A DNA stretch of 64,000 bases, from NCBI RefSeq assembly GCF_004324835.1, contig NW_021163165.1:372001-436000 (forward strand), read 5' to 3'. Origin of the DNA: Dendronephthya gigantea. Lineage: Eukaryota > Cnidaria > Anthozoa > Malacalcyonacea > Nephtheidae. The notes under the pieces were generated by a model. The model had not been told where the DNA came from, did no database searches, and saw only the letters and a program-made list of their open reading frames with translations. Shown here piece by piece: positions 35,500 through 50,604 of this stretch (the stretch's first letter is position 1; each line of letters starts with the position of its first letter). The position numbers and the translations under genes were made by a program.

Positions 35500-38400
35500 T
35501 CAATAAAGCTCTGCATCGGTTACGAAAACTGGGTTGGTTCTTACCGACTCCGTCACCGCGTGGCCATTCTGTTCACCGTTCACACCATTGCTTTCCTTCG
35601 GGTGAGTTCGACCATTTTTTGTCATCATAACATTACTTTTCCATAATTCAGTGGTCTTCTTCGCAAGATCTCTTTGGTCGGCACGCCATCCACGATGTTT
35701 GTGATACAGTATCTCAAGGATAATGATAATGACCCCGGCACCTATGCCTGCCAGCACCATTATGAACACACCTAAAATAAATGGTATTTCAGTTATTCAA
35801 TAAACTTCAAACTTGTTTTTCCAGTCGCATATATATATACGCCTCAGATTAAACAAAAAATTAATGAACTACGCTCTATAAACTAGAAATTTCTGAGAGA
35901 TGCAACTCAGATCCTCTGGTAAGAAAAACAGCCTTCATGAAATATTCCAGTAACTATATCTAACCATCTAACCCTTAATTATGTGCGCAAAGCATCAGAA
36001 ACATGATCCAAAACAAACACGAGACCATGGTCCAAAAGTGAAAAAAAAAACGGTCTACCGGTCAATTTTGATCATTCGGTTCTTTCTACGGACGTTAAAA
36101 GAAGGCAGTTTTGGAAGCCAAAAATGTTAGCAGTTCATTCTCGTATTTGCATCCTACATTGTATTTGCATTGCTGAGACTTAAATTTTTTTCCTGCTTTT
36201 TTAAAGCAAATTTTTAGGCGTACGTGCCTCAAAACTTTGGGTAAGGGGTGAATATTTTCACAAAAAATTACCGAATAACAAACCATATCAAAACGTGGAA
36301 AATCATTCTTCCGGTCATTCGTCCTTGGTCTAGGGAGATCAAATTTACAGTCTACCACCATTGCCTTACCTAACATGTGACTCAGACCGAGTGTAGCTGG
36401 TGCATTGCTGCTTTCCGGGCAATTTCCAATATCAATCCAAGCCGTTTCTAGCGCTTCCATTTTACCACTCTCGTGAAAGTTAAGAATAGCCAGCGACACC
36501 TCATTTGTCCACGGCGAATCTTTGGGTAATCCAATACCATAGGCTGAGCGCCCAAACAGTTCACCTGCTGTCGTCAATGAACAGTCCTTTGAAGATTCGT
36601 GGTACAACACTGGCGAGTCCCAGATGAAAGCTTTCAATTCCCTACAATAGAATACACAGTAGATAAAGTTTTACTAAAACTCTGTTCAGAACCTGTAGTA
36701 ACAACGGGAAGAGTGTGTAATCGCTGGCACTTTTTGCGGAAAAGTATCAAATATAGGGCGTCTCTTCTATCAGTTCTATGAACTATAAATCACCTGCCCA
36801 AATAGGTTACCAACAAAAAATGCCATTTTCATTCATATTTTTGCCAGCAGTATTTACTATATGTAGGAATTTGTGTTATAATCGTATAACAGAACTGAAA
36901 GCCACAAAGATTGAGAGGGCAGGCGGGTACCATTTTATTTTTCATGCAGATACACCGCCTGCGTTTTTTTTTCGGGAAAAGCCCTGGAAACGAGATCGGA
37001 GTCCACTTTTTGCTAATGTCATTAACTTACCCATCGCGCACTTTTTCAATCCCATCCTCGGCAGAATCCACATTATATTTGCTCATGAACGTGTACATTG
37101 TGGAGAGTTCAACCTGACGTCTGAAATAATCATCAACACTGCTGTTTGCTACTGTAGCATACGTGAAACTGCTCGTAGGATTTCGTAACTACAAAAGTAA
37201 TAGAGTAAAAATAGAGGCAATAGTAAATAGAATCAATAGTAATAGAGATTCAATAGTAAAAATTCAATGTATGGAAATTAATTTTGATGTCTGCAAAACC
37301 ATTACGAGAAAGTCAGTCGACCTATAATTTCCAGCACCTCACCCCCCCCCGCCCCCGCCTGGCGCCGCCACTTATCTTGCTTTTATGATAAAGTAAAAAG
37401 ATATTCCATCTCATGAAGTGAAACGAACTTTACTGATAGTCCTTGATGGATGATCGGGGAGTTTCAGTCAAAACAATTGATCCATCCCCAGCTAAAAACG
37501 GGTTGGCGCTTGCGTTAATCCATGCGAATTTCGAAAGCTCTCACGAAAGTTTCAGCTGAACATTTTGAAAACGATATGAACTAATGAACAAAATAAATAT
37601 TGCACACTCTTGAAATGTTTTCATAGACATATACATGCGGAGCATCAAGCTTTACTAAAGTTCGAATGCGTACATACGTGTGGGTCGTCAATACCAGACA
37701 CGACTGCCTTTGGTCGATCGAGAACCAAGAACGCTGCCAAGTTGGCAGTATAACTAGCGACAATTATCATAGCAAATCCTGCCCAGACCATCCCCAGTAC
37801 TCTAGCACTAAAACTTCTAGGTGTACCTATATACAAAAGCATCTGGCATAGTACATTTTATGGTTAACGCTAACGAGAAGAAAATATTAAACGAAACGAG
37901 TTGTCAGCCGGAGGTCTAGCCTATACACTGCACCCAGTGGCGTAGCCAGCCTGACGATTTTGTCCCGCTATGTAAATTCGACCTATTATAATTATTCATG
38001 TCTTTAGAAATTAATTGTTTTCACAGTCAATGAACATCAAAATATTAGCATAGCGGGACAAATTGTCAGGCTGGCTACGTTACTGACTGCACCCCTAACA
38101 TGACAGAGCGTTTCCAGTTATTTACAGTCAGTTTGCACTGGAGTGTAGAGTTGTTGAGTGTCGTGCTTATTATGCACGAATTGCGCAAGTTTGAGTACGG
38201 CGAACATGTTTTGGTTTGGACCTTTTTGTAGCAGTTTTGAAAAAGAATCGTGGTTAATGAGCATCAAATGAAAGGGTCTTGTACCTTCTCCAATCCCACT
38301 ATTCAGCAAGACTCCCCAGGAAAACCACATTGCGCTCGATAGATTAAGCGGTGTTTCATCTTTGTCAGACTTGGCAAGCTGAAATCTACCAAATGGACTG

Positions 38401-41400
38401 AATCTATCCAGGAGGTACAGTATTACCGCCACCACGTGAACAGACAACAAAACTAGCAGCCATAATTCAATTTGAAATGGTCGAAGGAACGAGCCCAAAC
38501 TGCTCGGGTTCTCACTCTAAAAAAAATAAAAAGCATGCATATTTTCATATTTGGCATCGTTTGAGCAATAAATGGTATCATTTTAATTTAGAACTAGACT
38601 TCCCAGCCAAAACTGGTATGACTCCTACCTGTCAATGATGGCTAAAGTCTTGTAGTGATCAAACGGCTCAAGATGCAATTTTTCTAACTATACGTCCATC
38701 TTCCTGCCTTACCTTCTTCACTAAAAAGTGATTCCTTGATATTTAAAGGGTTTTGAGAAGTCAACGACCCTAGCTCTTTCATTATTGATTGTCAGAGAGG
38801 CGATGATCATGTCTGCTTTGTCTTCCAGTATTTCTCCCACCATTCCATTCCATCTTTTCTCTTCGCTTCCCGGTTTCTGTCAAATTGATCGTCATAGCTA
38901 AATTAGTAATTGACTTTGGCAATCATCAAAGTGATGTTACTCAAACTGATGTTGAAAAAGCATTTTCTTATGGAAATAATCCGTTTAAAATACGGGAGTT
39001 GAGTTTGTAAACTTTTACCCACTTTAACAAAGGAACCAAAACGTCCGTCTTCCGACAAATGCACGTCATATGTGAAGTTGATCTTTTCCGAAAGCAGTTT
39101 CAGCAAGCCAATGCAAAAACCTTTAAAACATAACTTCATGAGCTGAGCATCACAGCCTCAATAAAAAGATTGCGAAATCATACCACTTCCCTTAAGTTCC
39201 TGATGTCACCTTTCCTCATGGTGCATAATAACCGATACTTACCTGTCTTCATGGTATAGCAAAGTTCATGCAGCACAGTACAAAGAGTAAAATTTGTATT
39301 TCTTACCAGAACAACAATGAACGCCATATTCTTTGTCATGGTCCTCGTGTAGATCAAACACCGTTCCAGTGCACTCCACGTAGTATTTATTCCCCTTATT
39401 TAGATCAGAGCAAGTGCCATTTCCTGGTGGGCGATCTTCTACGTACACAAAGGGATGTTGCTTGACTGTAACAATCTAAACATATATTGATTTAAAAGGT
39501 TACATACAACACTAATCTCACTAAAATTTGAAATAGAACTGATCTTTTCACAAATAGAATTCTTTTAGCATGAAGTAAGTCAGAACAGTCATGTCAATAG
39601 ATTAATCAGAATTGTTAAATATGATGAAAAATTTCTCAAGAAACTGACTAAATTCCCAAGGTCAATTTCAAAACGAATATAGTTTCATGAAGGTTAGCAA
39701 AAACTATTAGGAAAACTATCCACCGGACCGTATCGGACAGAAGAGTTTCTTATTCCATGTGTTTTCAACCAAAACTAATTGTTTTAAGCACAAAAAAACC
39801 ATACTTATTGATCAGGAAGATAACTTTCCTGACTGAAAACCAGCCCTTAGAGAGTACATACCCTCAAATGTTTAGATAAGTATGTGCCCTTTGGTGTCTC
39901 ATTGGTATCTCCTAACCATACAATACTGCCAGTAATCCTGACAAGATCATCTTGATAGTCACCAATTTCGTGAACACCCGACTTTTGAACGTTCACTATT
40001 CTGTATCTGTTGTGTTTTCTGTCACCCAAATCATTAAACTCGACATTTCCTGTGAGACCGTTTTGCATTGATGTGTTCAGTAATTTCCTGTAGCAAAAGT
40101 TAGGATTCGTATTGGATGAAATTGATGAAAAATATACGGAGAGAAGTAATCAATATGATTTTGAGCAGAATTTCGTCATAAACTTGTAATAAAATACTAT
40201 ATTCTGGATATTCCAGATTAGGATTTTTAAAAATTGCGCAAAAGAGAGGGTATTAGGGGGGCATGTGGAATGATCAAGCGTCATTTAAATGAGACTTTAC
40301 ACTTAATTCTAAACTTGGTTTAAATTTGCACGAAGAACACAGTTGCCAGCCAATTGCTCTTTCAAATGTTGCATGGATAATACACTTTGAACGAGTAAAT
40401 AAAGTACATACCACAGGCATGGGCGCGTCATTTGATACTGACAAACTTTGATAACGTAAGATAATTTTCCTTCCGCGTACATGGACTACGCTTTTAATAG
40501 GTAATACGCGGGTAATAGTTGGTGAAGAGTGAGAAAATCCTCTAGATTTTTGGAAACAGGCTATTTTGAATATGACTAATCCCTAAATATTGCATATATA
40601 GTTGTTGCTGTATTTTCTTATTTATAACAAAGTATTTTTTCTTATTGTGAATTAGGGGTATCACATCCGTTAACACACCCCTGGTTGCCACGCCCCTGAT
40701 CAAAGGGAAATCTAGTTTACATTCAGAAACAGGCACTCTTACTCGTAAATGCTTCTACCGGCAGACCACGGAGTCGAACTATGGCAGCCATTGTCTAAGA
40801 ATTTAATGTTCTGTAGGCCATCGTCTAGTTCCAAAGAATTTATTGTCCCGGTCACAATGTCGAGAGAATCAAATAAATGGGCCTTTTCGTCTGATCCCTG
40901 GACTAGTTGAATGCTGATTGATCCTATAGAAGGAGAATGACTGTTACTGCATGATCAATGTGGGCCGAGGCTAGTTTAATAACAAGATTATGATGCAAAA
41001 TTCTAAAGTATGTTTAACTTTAACGCTATCAATATTTTGAAGAATTTTATGTACAAAAGCCTTCCAGGTGAGAAAAGTTATTTGTATTCCTACTCACTGT
41101 AACTAGACCTAAACGGCTGGAAATTATGCATTTCGCTGCGACATTTTGGAATTTTTCTTTTGAATTTCTGGCCCTTAATGCAAGTCGCTTACGGTCTACA
41201 TTATATTGTTGGTGATGGTTAAGAAATATCGACAAAAGATTTTGTTGAGACATTTACCGATCGGAGCCAACAAGGTGCCGTCATGTCCAGTCAATGCTTG
41301 TTCTGCCACCAACCACACGTAACCTTTTCTGTCCAGCAAAAGCTTTGATGAATCACGATAGATTACTTTTGCATCTTCGTTACTAAGAACAAAATAACAC

Positions 41401-44400
41401 TAGAACTGTATAGATATAATATAGCGGGCAATTTTATAGGATTCGTTTAATTCTGCAAAATCATCTTCATCGATTAATTTCTAATTACTGCAGTACTTTC
41501 GTCATGAATCATATGAATGTTATCATTGCGATAGGTTGGTGGGCGACAAGTGGCAAAGTCTAGTTATAATGTTGGGGTCAGGTGTCAATTGGGACGCAAG
41601 TCCTGTTCCTTTCCTCTGTCACACTTATGTCCTCTGACCTCTGTTATTGTACATGTATGTGCGTAATAATTGTATTGTGTTGTGACAAATGTCGTGAAAT
41701 AAAGATTTCAACGTAAAATATTAAACGTAGTCAGAGTTTAATGTTCACATAGGCCATATCATTTTCAGTTAATTCCATGCTTTGAAAATGTTTGTCACAG
41801 GCTGCTGTAGGAATGGCAAATAGTTCATGCAGGGCCGTCCTCAGGATATTTTACAGGGGGGGTGTAAGGTAATCTAAACCGACTGATCGACGGACTTGTA
41901 CCGACTACACTCTGGATGAAACTTTGTCAAGTTTATATTGGATCGGTCTATAGTGTCAACAGTATGTTTGTCTGCCGACTAAAATAGCAATTTTACCGAC
42001 TAAACCTCAGAATAAACTTTCTGGGGGGGTGTGACACCCCCCTAGACCCCCCCATAGCTCCGGGCCTGAGTTCATGACTTGGATTTTAATTCCGTTACAG
42101 CCAGGCTAAATGAAACTGAATTTGCTTAAAAATGCATGTTAAAAAAAATGCGGCTGTATCTTAGAAAAAACCTAGCTGATATAATAAATAATTTATATAG
42201 ATATTTTTTTATCAGTAAATCTCGATTTATCTGGCACACATTATCCTATCCGTGTGTTTACCGCGGTGCCTTCGGCGAAATGTTCCACTTTCCCATGCAT
42301 TCCCATCACGTTCCTGATAGAATAATTTATACTGGTCCGTGAGATGATAATCACATACACGTATCCTATATACTTACTTTACAAAGAACAGAATCACTCT
42401 GGAGATGGTTTTTGATAGTTTCTTCAGCTCCGCAGTTACGTTCAACTCTCCAGGTAACAATTGAATGGATTTTTCCACCTATACAAATGAATCAGTGATC
42501 CAGTTTATATATTGAACATGCACGTGAGTAACAATTATACAGCTTGAATATAATTTTCTCCTTCCTGATCATGGACCAGCTGCACATGCCAGAGATTATC
42601 AATTTTCGCCAGACTGTAGCACTCTCTGTGGGAAGTACATATGTCAAAGAAAACTTAGCCTTATGATTGCTTACAAGTACTGTCTGGGTTTTTTTAACTT
42701 TTTTAAAAAATCAGACAATTGGACAAAACGTAATTTGCATACAATACAGACAAGAAGGGACTAACCACAGAAGTTGGTTAGCATTGTGAGGTGCAAATTA
42801 ATCTTTCATTGAGTTACAAATCTTGGCACTATTTAAAATGAAGATTTCAATGTAAAATATTAAACATCAGAGTTTAACGTTTATATAGTGTGCAATTTGC
42901 TCAATTGATGGCCAATCCTGATTGTCCAGTTCACCATCTTTTTACACAGGCCGCTGTAGAAATTTCAAATTACTACTAACTACAGAAGTTGGCTTTTTCC
43001 CAGGTTATAAACATACCTTTAAAGCTAGCAGTATATGGAATGTTGAAATTCAAGACTATTATAACATAGTCTTGGCTAATTTTCACGAACATATTTTATG
43101 CAAAGAGCCTCTGTAAATGTTAGAACTACATGGCTAATAGTTCATGCATGCATGCACTTGGCAATCAAGATAGACAGATATAGAACTGGTTTAATAACAT
43201 GCATAATACAGTTTTAAGAAATCTGGGGCCGGTTGTAAGAAAGCTGGATAGCGCTATATCAACCGGATAGTGGTTTTTTTCAATTGCTTTAAAGTTGCCC
43301 GTTGTTTTCTATAACTTAATTTGATTAAATCTTACAGTAATCCTAAATTGAGGATCCTCTTTAATAATTGTTAGCTCCAAAGATGAAATTTTCAAGCATT
43401 TTTAAAACGGGCAAAAAATCACTATCTGGTGGATAGCGCTATCCGGCTTTCATACAATCGGCTTCAGAATTACCTACTTGCTGTATATACGAATTAAATT
43501 CTATTCTAAGAATTTACACTGAGATAATAACAAAGCAGAGTTAAGTTATCTCAAGTTAAGTTATCTAGAGTTAAATGTTCAGTATCAGTGTTTCAGAAAT
43601 AAATATAGGATACAGTACCCACCAAATATGGGAGATTATGGGCCCTATTTCGCTGTACAGCGTCAATCAAAGAGTAAAAAAGTCTTCAGATCAACACTTG
43701 TTTTGCGAAACGCGTATGTATTTAATGTTGAGCTAAGCTGTACATAGGCAAAGACATAATGATTTTGAGTGGACTAATCTCATAAAGTACAGTGTGAAAT
43801 AATTATCTAAATTCAATGAAGTGAATGTGAAATAATTATCTAAATTCAATGAAGTATCATTGCTTATAGTCTAGGAACTGTTAAAGAATTTGTATGCATT
43901 TCATTTAGGACAGATTATCTCACTGTTTTAGGATAAAATGATCATGGCGGTCAACATGGCATACGTGCCAAAATCTGAATACGGGATGAAAGTCCTGAAA
44001 ATGACCACACCCAGAAAAGGCATAGTCGACATAGCTCTAAATCCTGAATTATCAAAGCTACAGTCTTTCTGAATCGTTTATATGGTTCAGAATGGTTCCT
44101 TTAAGGGGTGGTCACTGGAGGATGAAATTAGCCTAAGTTTCATATTTTACGAGAAAATGAATGTTTACCATTCCAGGTCAACTGCTAATTATGCATAAAA
44201 TTACAGATTTACCTGGCAAAGTCTAATTTTTCCTATTTTCTAAAGGATTTTGCCTATGATGAAAAATCATGCTTAGTTTAGTATATTTACGATAAATTTC
44301 CTAGGAAATAACAATGTTTTGTTGAGATATGACATATTTCATTTCACTTACCCCCCGCCAGAACACGATTTCAGCCATATTTTGCAAATTTGTTCGCCGT

Positions 44401-47400
44401 TTTTCGCCATCTGTCGCAAGCACCATCCAAATACTGTACTTTATAGCACGATTCTAGTTAACTAAAGAATTATTCAACCAATTTTCGATGGGTTTTGAAG
44501 TAGTGCCATGTAATATTTTTTTCATTTTTGTGTCCCTTGACATTTGACATTTCATCAATTATGTCGCCATAATTGCAATATATCGCCGCATTCTGCACGA
44601 TAAATGCCACTTCTTTGATCCCTAGCTGTATTTTTTTCACAGCATCGATAAATAATTGATAGTACAATAGCAGCTATCTAAAATTTAAAAGCATTTGTCC
44701 CATTTGTAAGTAAAAAACCTCCCCTCGTTTATCGGGAGTGAAATTTAAGTGCAAAGATTCAAAATAATTTAAAAGTCTAGCGCACACTGTGCGACAAACG
44801 CTCGTGGGCAACATTGCAGGGGGGGTTACATTTTCACGACACGAATACATTTAATTTATTTTTCAACTTTGTGAAAGCAACTAAGCAAGAACACACAATT
44901 TAAACGCGGAGACTTGTTAATTTTGCCATTAGAAATATTAACAGCAAAACGGACAAATTTTACTCGGGTTGTTGACTGATTGTGGTTGTGAACAAATGTA
45001 TGCTTGAATTTTCGTCCCCCCGTAATGCTGTCCAAGAGGACTCGTAGCGGTCTAGCGGAGTTTGAATCTTTCGCACATGAACGTCATTCCCGGATAAACG
45101 AAGGGAGGTTTTTTACTTCCAAGTTGGACAAATGCTTTTAAATTTTGGATAGCTGCTATTGTACTATCAATTATTTATCGTTGCTGTGAAAAAATTCAGC
45201 TGGGGATGAAGAAGTGGCATTTATCGTGCAGAAAGGCGGCGAAACATTGCAATGGCGACATAATTGATGAAAATCATGAAATGTCAAGGGACACAAAAAT
45301 GAAAAAATATTACATGGCACTACTTCAAAACCCTTCGAAAATTGGTTGAATAATTCTTTAGTCAAGTAGAATCGTGCTAAAGTAAATATTTCTGGAAGGC
45401 GCTTGCTACGGACGGCGAAAAACGGCGATCAAATTTGCAAATTATGGCTGAAATCGTGTTCTGGCAGGGGTAAGTGAAATAAAATATGTCGTATCGCAAC
45501 AAAACATTGTTATTTCCTAGGAAATGTATAATAAATATACTAAACGAAGCATGATTTTTCATCATATGGCAAAATTTTTTAGAAAATAGGAAAAATTAGA
45601 CTTTGCCAGGTAAATCTGTAATCTTATGCATAATTAGCAGTTGACCTGGAATGGTAAACATTCATTTTCTTGTAAAATATGAAACTTAGGCTAATTTCAT
45701 CCTCCAGTGACCACCCCTAAAAGCAACTATTCTGAACCATATAAACAATTCAGAAAGATTTTAGCTTTGATTATTTAGGATTTAGAGCTATGTCGACTAT
45801 GCTGTTTCTGGGTGTGGTCATTTTCAGGACTTTCGTCCCGGATTCAGATTTTGGCACGTATACCATGTTGACCGCCATGGTCATTTTACTCTAAAACAGT
45901 TGAGATAATCTGTCCTAAATGAAATGCATACAAACTCCTTTACAGGACTATTACCTTAATATCGCTGTTTGAAGTTAGAGCAAGAAATTTTGCAAGGAGA
46001 GTTTTGCTTTCATACTCATTGGTTGTAATGGTCAGCACTTTCTTCCACTTGAAATGCTTTAAAAACTCCACCCAGACTTTTGCTTGATTGTAAAATGGAG
46101 GCACTGTTCGGAGAAATGAAGGGTGAACACTCTAAAACAGGAAAAATACTGTGGTTGATGATTGGCAAAACTATAAATAGCAGTAAAAAACCTTGGTCAG
46201 CAGACAATTTGATGAAATGTAAGAAAAAATATGTTTTGAAAAACAAAATCTTATACAAAACTCAAGATATGAGTTATATATAGCTATAAAACAAGGCAAC
46301 AAATTGCGATGCTATTTTGACTTTATTTGAAAGACATTAATTCTTTAGACTATATAAGCAAATAGCTATAGATTATAACTAATTATTTATGATGATGTTT
46401 ACATAATGTAGACTTTGAATATTTGATGATAAAAATGATTATTTAGTACAATGCTTCTATTAATCTAAAAACTCTTATCGTATCAGCTTGAAACTCCAAT
46501 AAATTCGCGATGCATGCCAAAGTATTTTGTTTTGACGGCGTAAAACAATATATATATATATACAGCCTCAAGATTGATAGAAGTTTTACTAAATTATTCC
46601 ACAGTAACCAGTTCTACAAATTAAAGGGTTACGACGAAGCTTTTAGATTAGACATTTCGTCAAGAACAGCAGAATGTTTGGTTTGCCGTTATACATATAG
46701 ACAGGGCATAGCAACGCCTATAGCTTCTGCATTAATTATTCATTCATTTTTTTGCTGGTTCTCGAATTATAATTATTAGCCGTCGCCGTTAGGATTCGCG
46801 TTGTAAACTGATCCTAAACGGCACGCGTTTTTTTATAATATGCAAAGTTTACGCGATTTACGTCTCATTCATGCTGTTGAAACGATAAAAATTGAAACGA
46901 TAAAACTTATGAATAACTTGGAGTCTAGAAACGCCGCCGTTGCCATTTCCTGACGCCTAAAGATATAGCATTTTCGTAGCTCCTCGACGATAAGTCAGCA
47001 GCTGCATGCATGCTGAGTGCTTTTATAACGTTAATGCATAGAGCAGTATTGTCAGTTAAAAACCCGACAGAATTTTTTCGTTTGTCGAAACGTTCATTGA
47101 AAAATTGAGGCCTATATATATATTTGAAGCTTAAAATGCGGCAGCGTCGTTTCCGCTGTCGCGATTTTAGCACGTACGTACACGCACGTAAATGGTTTGC
47201 AAACTAAACTACGCGGAAAACTAGGACTAAGTTCTTTCGATTTATTTACTTTTTTAAAGATTACTTACTGATAAGGATTTAGATTTTTACGTGCGTGTAC
47301 GTGCGTATGAAAAACGCGAAAGTGGAAAATAGACCTTATAATATATATCGCATCGTATATGTCGTAAACTCCCGGAGCCGAAGCGACAATACTCGTCAGC

Positions 47401-48284
47401 TCAGCACCGTATAAACAGCCCTGATGTATTGCAGAATACACATACAAGGAAATCTTTGAGGAAAATACCATACACTGACACACTCGAGGAGTTGAAGCTA
47501 ATTTCGTGTTATGAGGGTAGGATATGAATTTATATATCTTCTTTGCCGATCACCTGTTCGAAGTAAGTACAACCGTTTAGCGTTTCATGCAAAACGGTTG
47601 TATAAGAATTTCATATGCAAAAATTCGTCCACAAGCTCACAACGGATGATCGAGTCTTTATTGCAACAGTGGCTCCTTTAGCGATGCTCAAATGACTTCA
47701 AAAAAAAATGTGTTAATATCAACCTTCCCCCCATAAGACAATCATGCTCAAGGCGGTATTCAAAGCGCGGGAGTGATATAGCATTATAAAGTTGTTTCGT
47801 GCAAAATGGTCCAACTTTATGTCGAAGACAAATTACACCTGCCTTATTCTACACTCACCTTATCAGAAAATATTGCATCCCTCACATCGATCCCAACAAC
47901 AGGAACGTCAAAAAACCCGCACGTGTAAGAGATACCGATGACCGCATCGTTCGCCGCGGAATTGTCCTCGCTCACGAACACGGCAAAGACCTGCTCATTC
48001 AGAATGTTTTCGCACACGTCTAATGCAGCACGAATCGGATTGTCGTTCATGGAGTAGTTCACCAGCTTGTATTCCAACGATCGGTTCGAAAGGGTCAGGT
48101 TTTTGTTGATCAACCACAGGCGATCGCGAAGGCAATTTGTTAAATTTTCCGTCGAAAACATAGCGCCGAGTTTTATCACTTTACTCGACCTCGATTCGAC
48201 CGGAAAACAGCCCAGTATCGCTACAAACGTTACGTAAAACATGCACACCTTTGCGATGTCATTTTCCCTTTGAATATTTGCCAT
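35500..48284 (-). CDS. GRIN1: NMDA-type ionotropic glutamate receptor subunit NR1 (GRIN1)
   Basis: Fourteen exons: 47859-48284, 45955-46131, 42378-42478, 41258-41382, 40743-40923, 39862-40087, 39307-39475, 39023-39120, 38713-38876, 38285-38516, 37678-37826, 37031-37188, 36370-36641, 35500-35771. All junctions are GT-AG and phases agree; exon 9 is one base short (see findings). About 916 aa against 938 in human NR1. A signal peptide ([19 protein letters not shown]) leads the N-terminal domain, with [18 protein letters not shown] as in NR1. Ligand-domain residues of the glycine site are kept: Thr and Arg in [10 protein letters not shown] (about 530, 535), SS in ANSSVDDYF (about 699-700) and Asp in FIWDSPVL (about 744). 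Pore: [18 protein letters not shown] keeps the Asn site (about 628). Gate: SYTANLAAF (658-666). Membrane 4: [19 protein letters not shown], then a short tail. It should pair with GRIN2-type subunits at the plasma membrane to form a Ca-permeable, Mg-blocked channel. Exon 8 uses a GTGGGT donor, the only one that keeps phase. Confidence 0.95.
37935..38085. mobile_element. hAT-type MITE with perfect 8-bp duplication
   Basis: Element of 151 bp starting cagtggcgtagccagcctga and ending gctggctacgttactg, with inner arms tgtcccgctatg / catagcgggaca. Flanks actgcacc at 37927-37934 and 38086-38093 are identical, the 8-bp duplication of hAT transposons. It sits in the GRIN1 intron between exons 10 and 11. 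Too short to code; moved by a hAT transposase elsewhere. Confidence 0.9.
41830..42068. mobile_element. hAT-type MITE, CAGGGCCG family, perfect 8-bp duplication
   Basis: 239 bp from cagggccgtcctcagg to ctccgggcctg, with a G run on the left and C runs on the right. Flanks agttcatg at 41822-41829 and 42069-42076 are identical. It lies in the GRIN1 intron between exons 3 and 4. Ends differ from the CAGTGGCG family, so it is a separate hAT MITE lineage. Confidence 0.85.
43225..43466. mobile_element. Palindromic MITE, GGGCCGGTTGTA family
   Basis: Left arm ggggccggttgtaagaaagc-tggatagcgctat and right arm atagcgctatccggctttca-tacaatcggctt are inverted copies; inner arms also match (gatagtggttttttt / aaaaaatcactatctg). 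242 bp, in a GRIN1 intron. Partial relative at 4303; distant relative at 63131. Confidence 0.75.
43868..45950. mobile_element. 2.1-kb foldback element with arms near 0.9 kb
   Basis: Left arm 43868-44745 and right arm 45090-45950 are inverted copies, about 90 % alike by eye: gcatttcatttaggacagat / atctgtcctaaatgaaatgc at the outside, tggcggtcaacatgg / ccatgttgaccgcca, gtgaccacccct pairs, and cctcccctcgtttatc / gataaacgaagggagg at the inside. Weaker pairing goes on to about 44830/45015, leaving a loop of about 180 bp. It lies in GRIN1 intron 2, with the outer right edge within about ten bases of the exon 2 donor. No coding frame. Either a long-arm foldback transposon or an inverted duplication of intron sequence. 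Confidence 0.8.
47145..47330. mobile_element. Complete-looking copy of the CGTGCGTGTACGTGCG family
   Basis: Left arm tttccgctgtcgcgatttta-gcacgtacgtacacgcacgta and right arm tacgtgcgtgtacgtgcgta-tgaaaaacgcgaaagtggaaaa are inverted. The centre contains ttctttcgatttatttac and ataaggatttag as in 18599-18660. 186 bp, GRIN1 intron 1. Confidence 0.65.
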
Positions 48285-50513
<2,229 letters not shown>

Positions 50514-50595
50514 TATAAAGGCTAAAATCTTGCACTGATTTCGCCAGTCACTCGCGAAACACGCTCTGCAAACAGGAAAATACTGCACTATAAAG
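50514..50595 (+). promoter_or_regulatory. Two TATA boxes before a signal-peptide exon
   Basis: TATAAAG occurs at 50514-50520 and again at 50589-50595. The first lies 91 bases before the ATG at 50605 and fits a start near 50545 with a short leader; the second is too close to the ATG to be the main box. Confidence 0.45.
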
Positions 50596-50604
50596 TTTCA
50601 CGAA

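Noticed and set aside
36778-37188. 136-codon plus-strand frame
   Set aside because: It is the antisense shadow of a conserved GRIN1 exon at 37031-37188.
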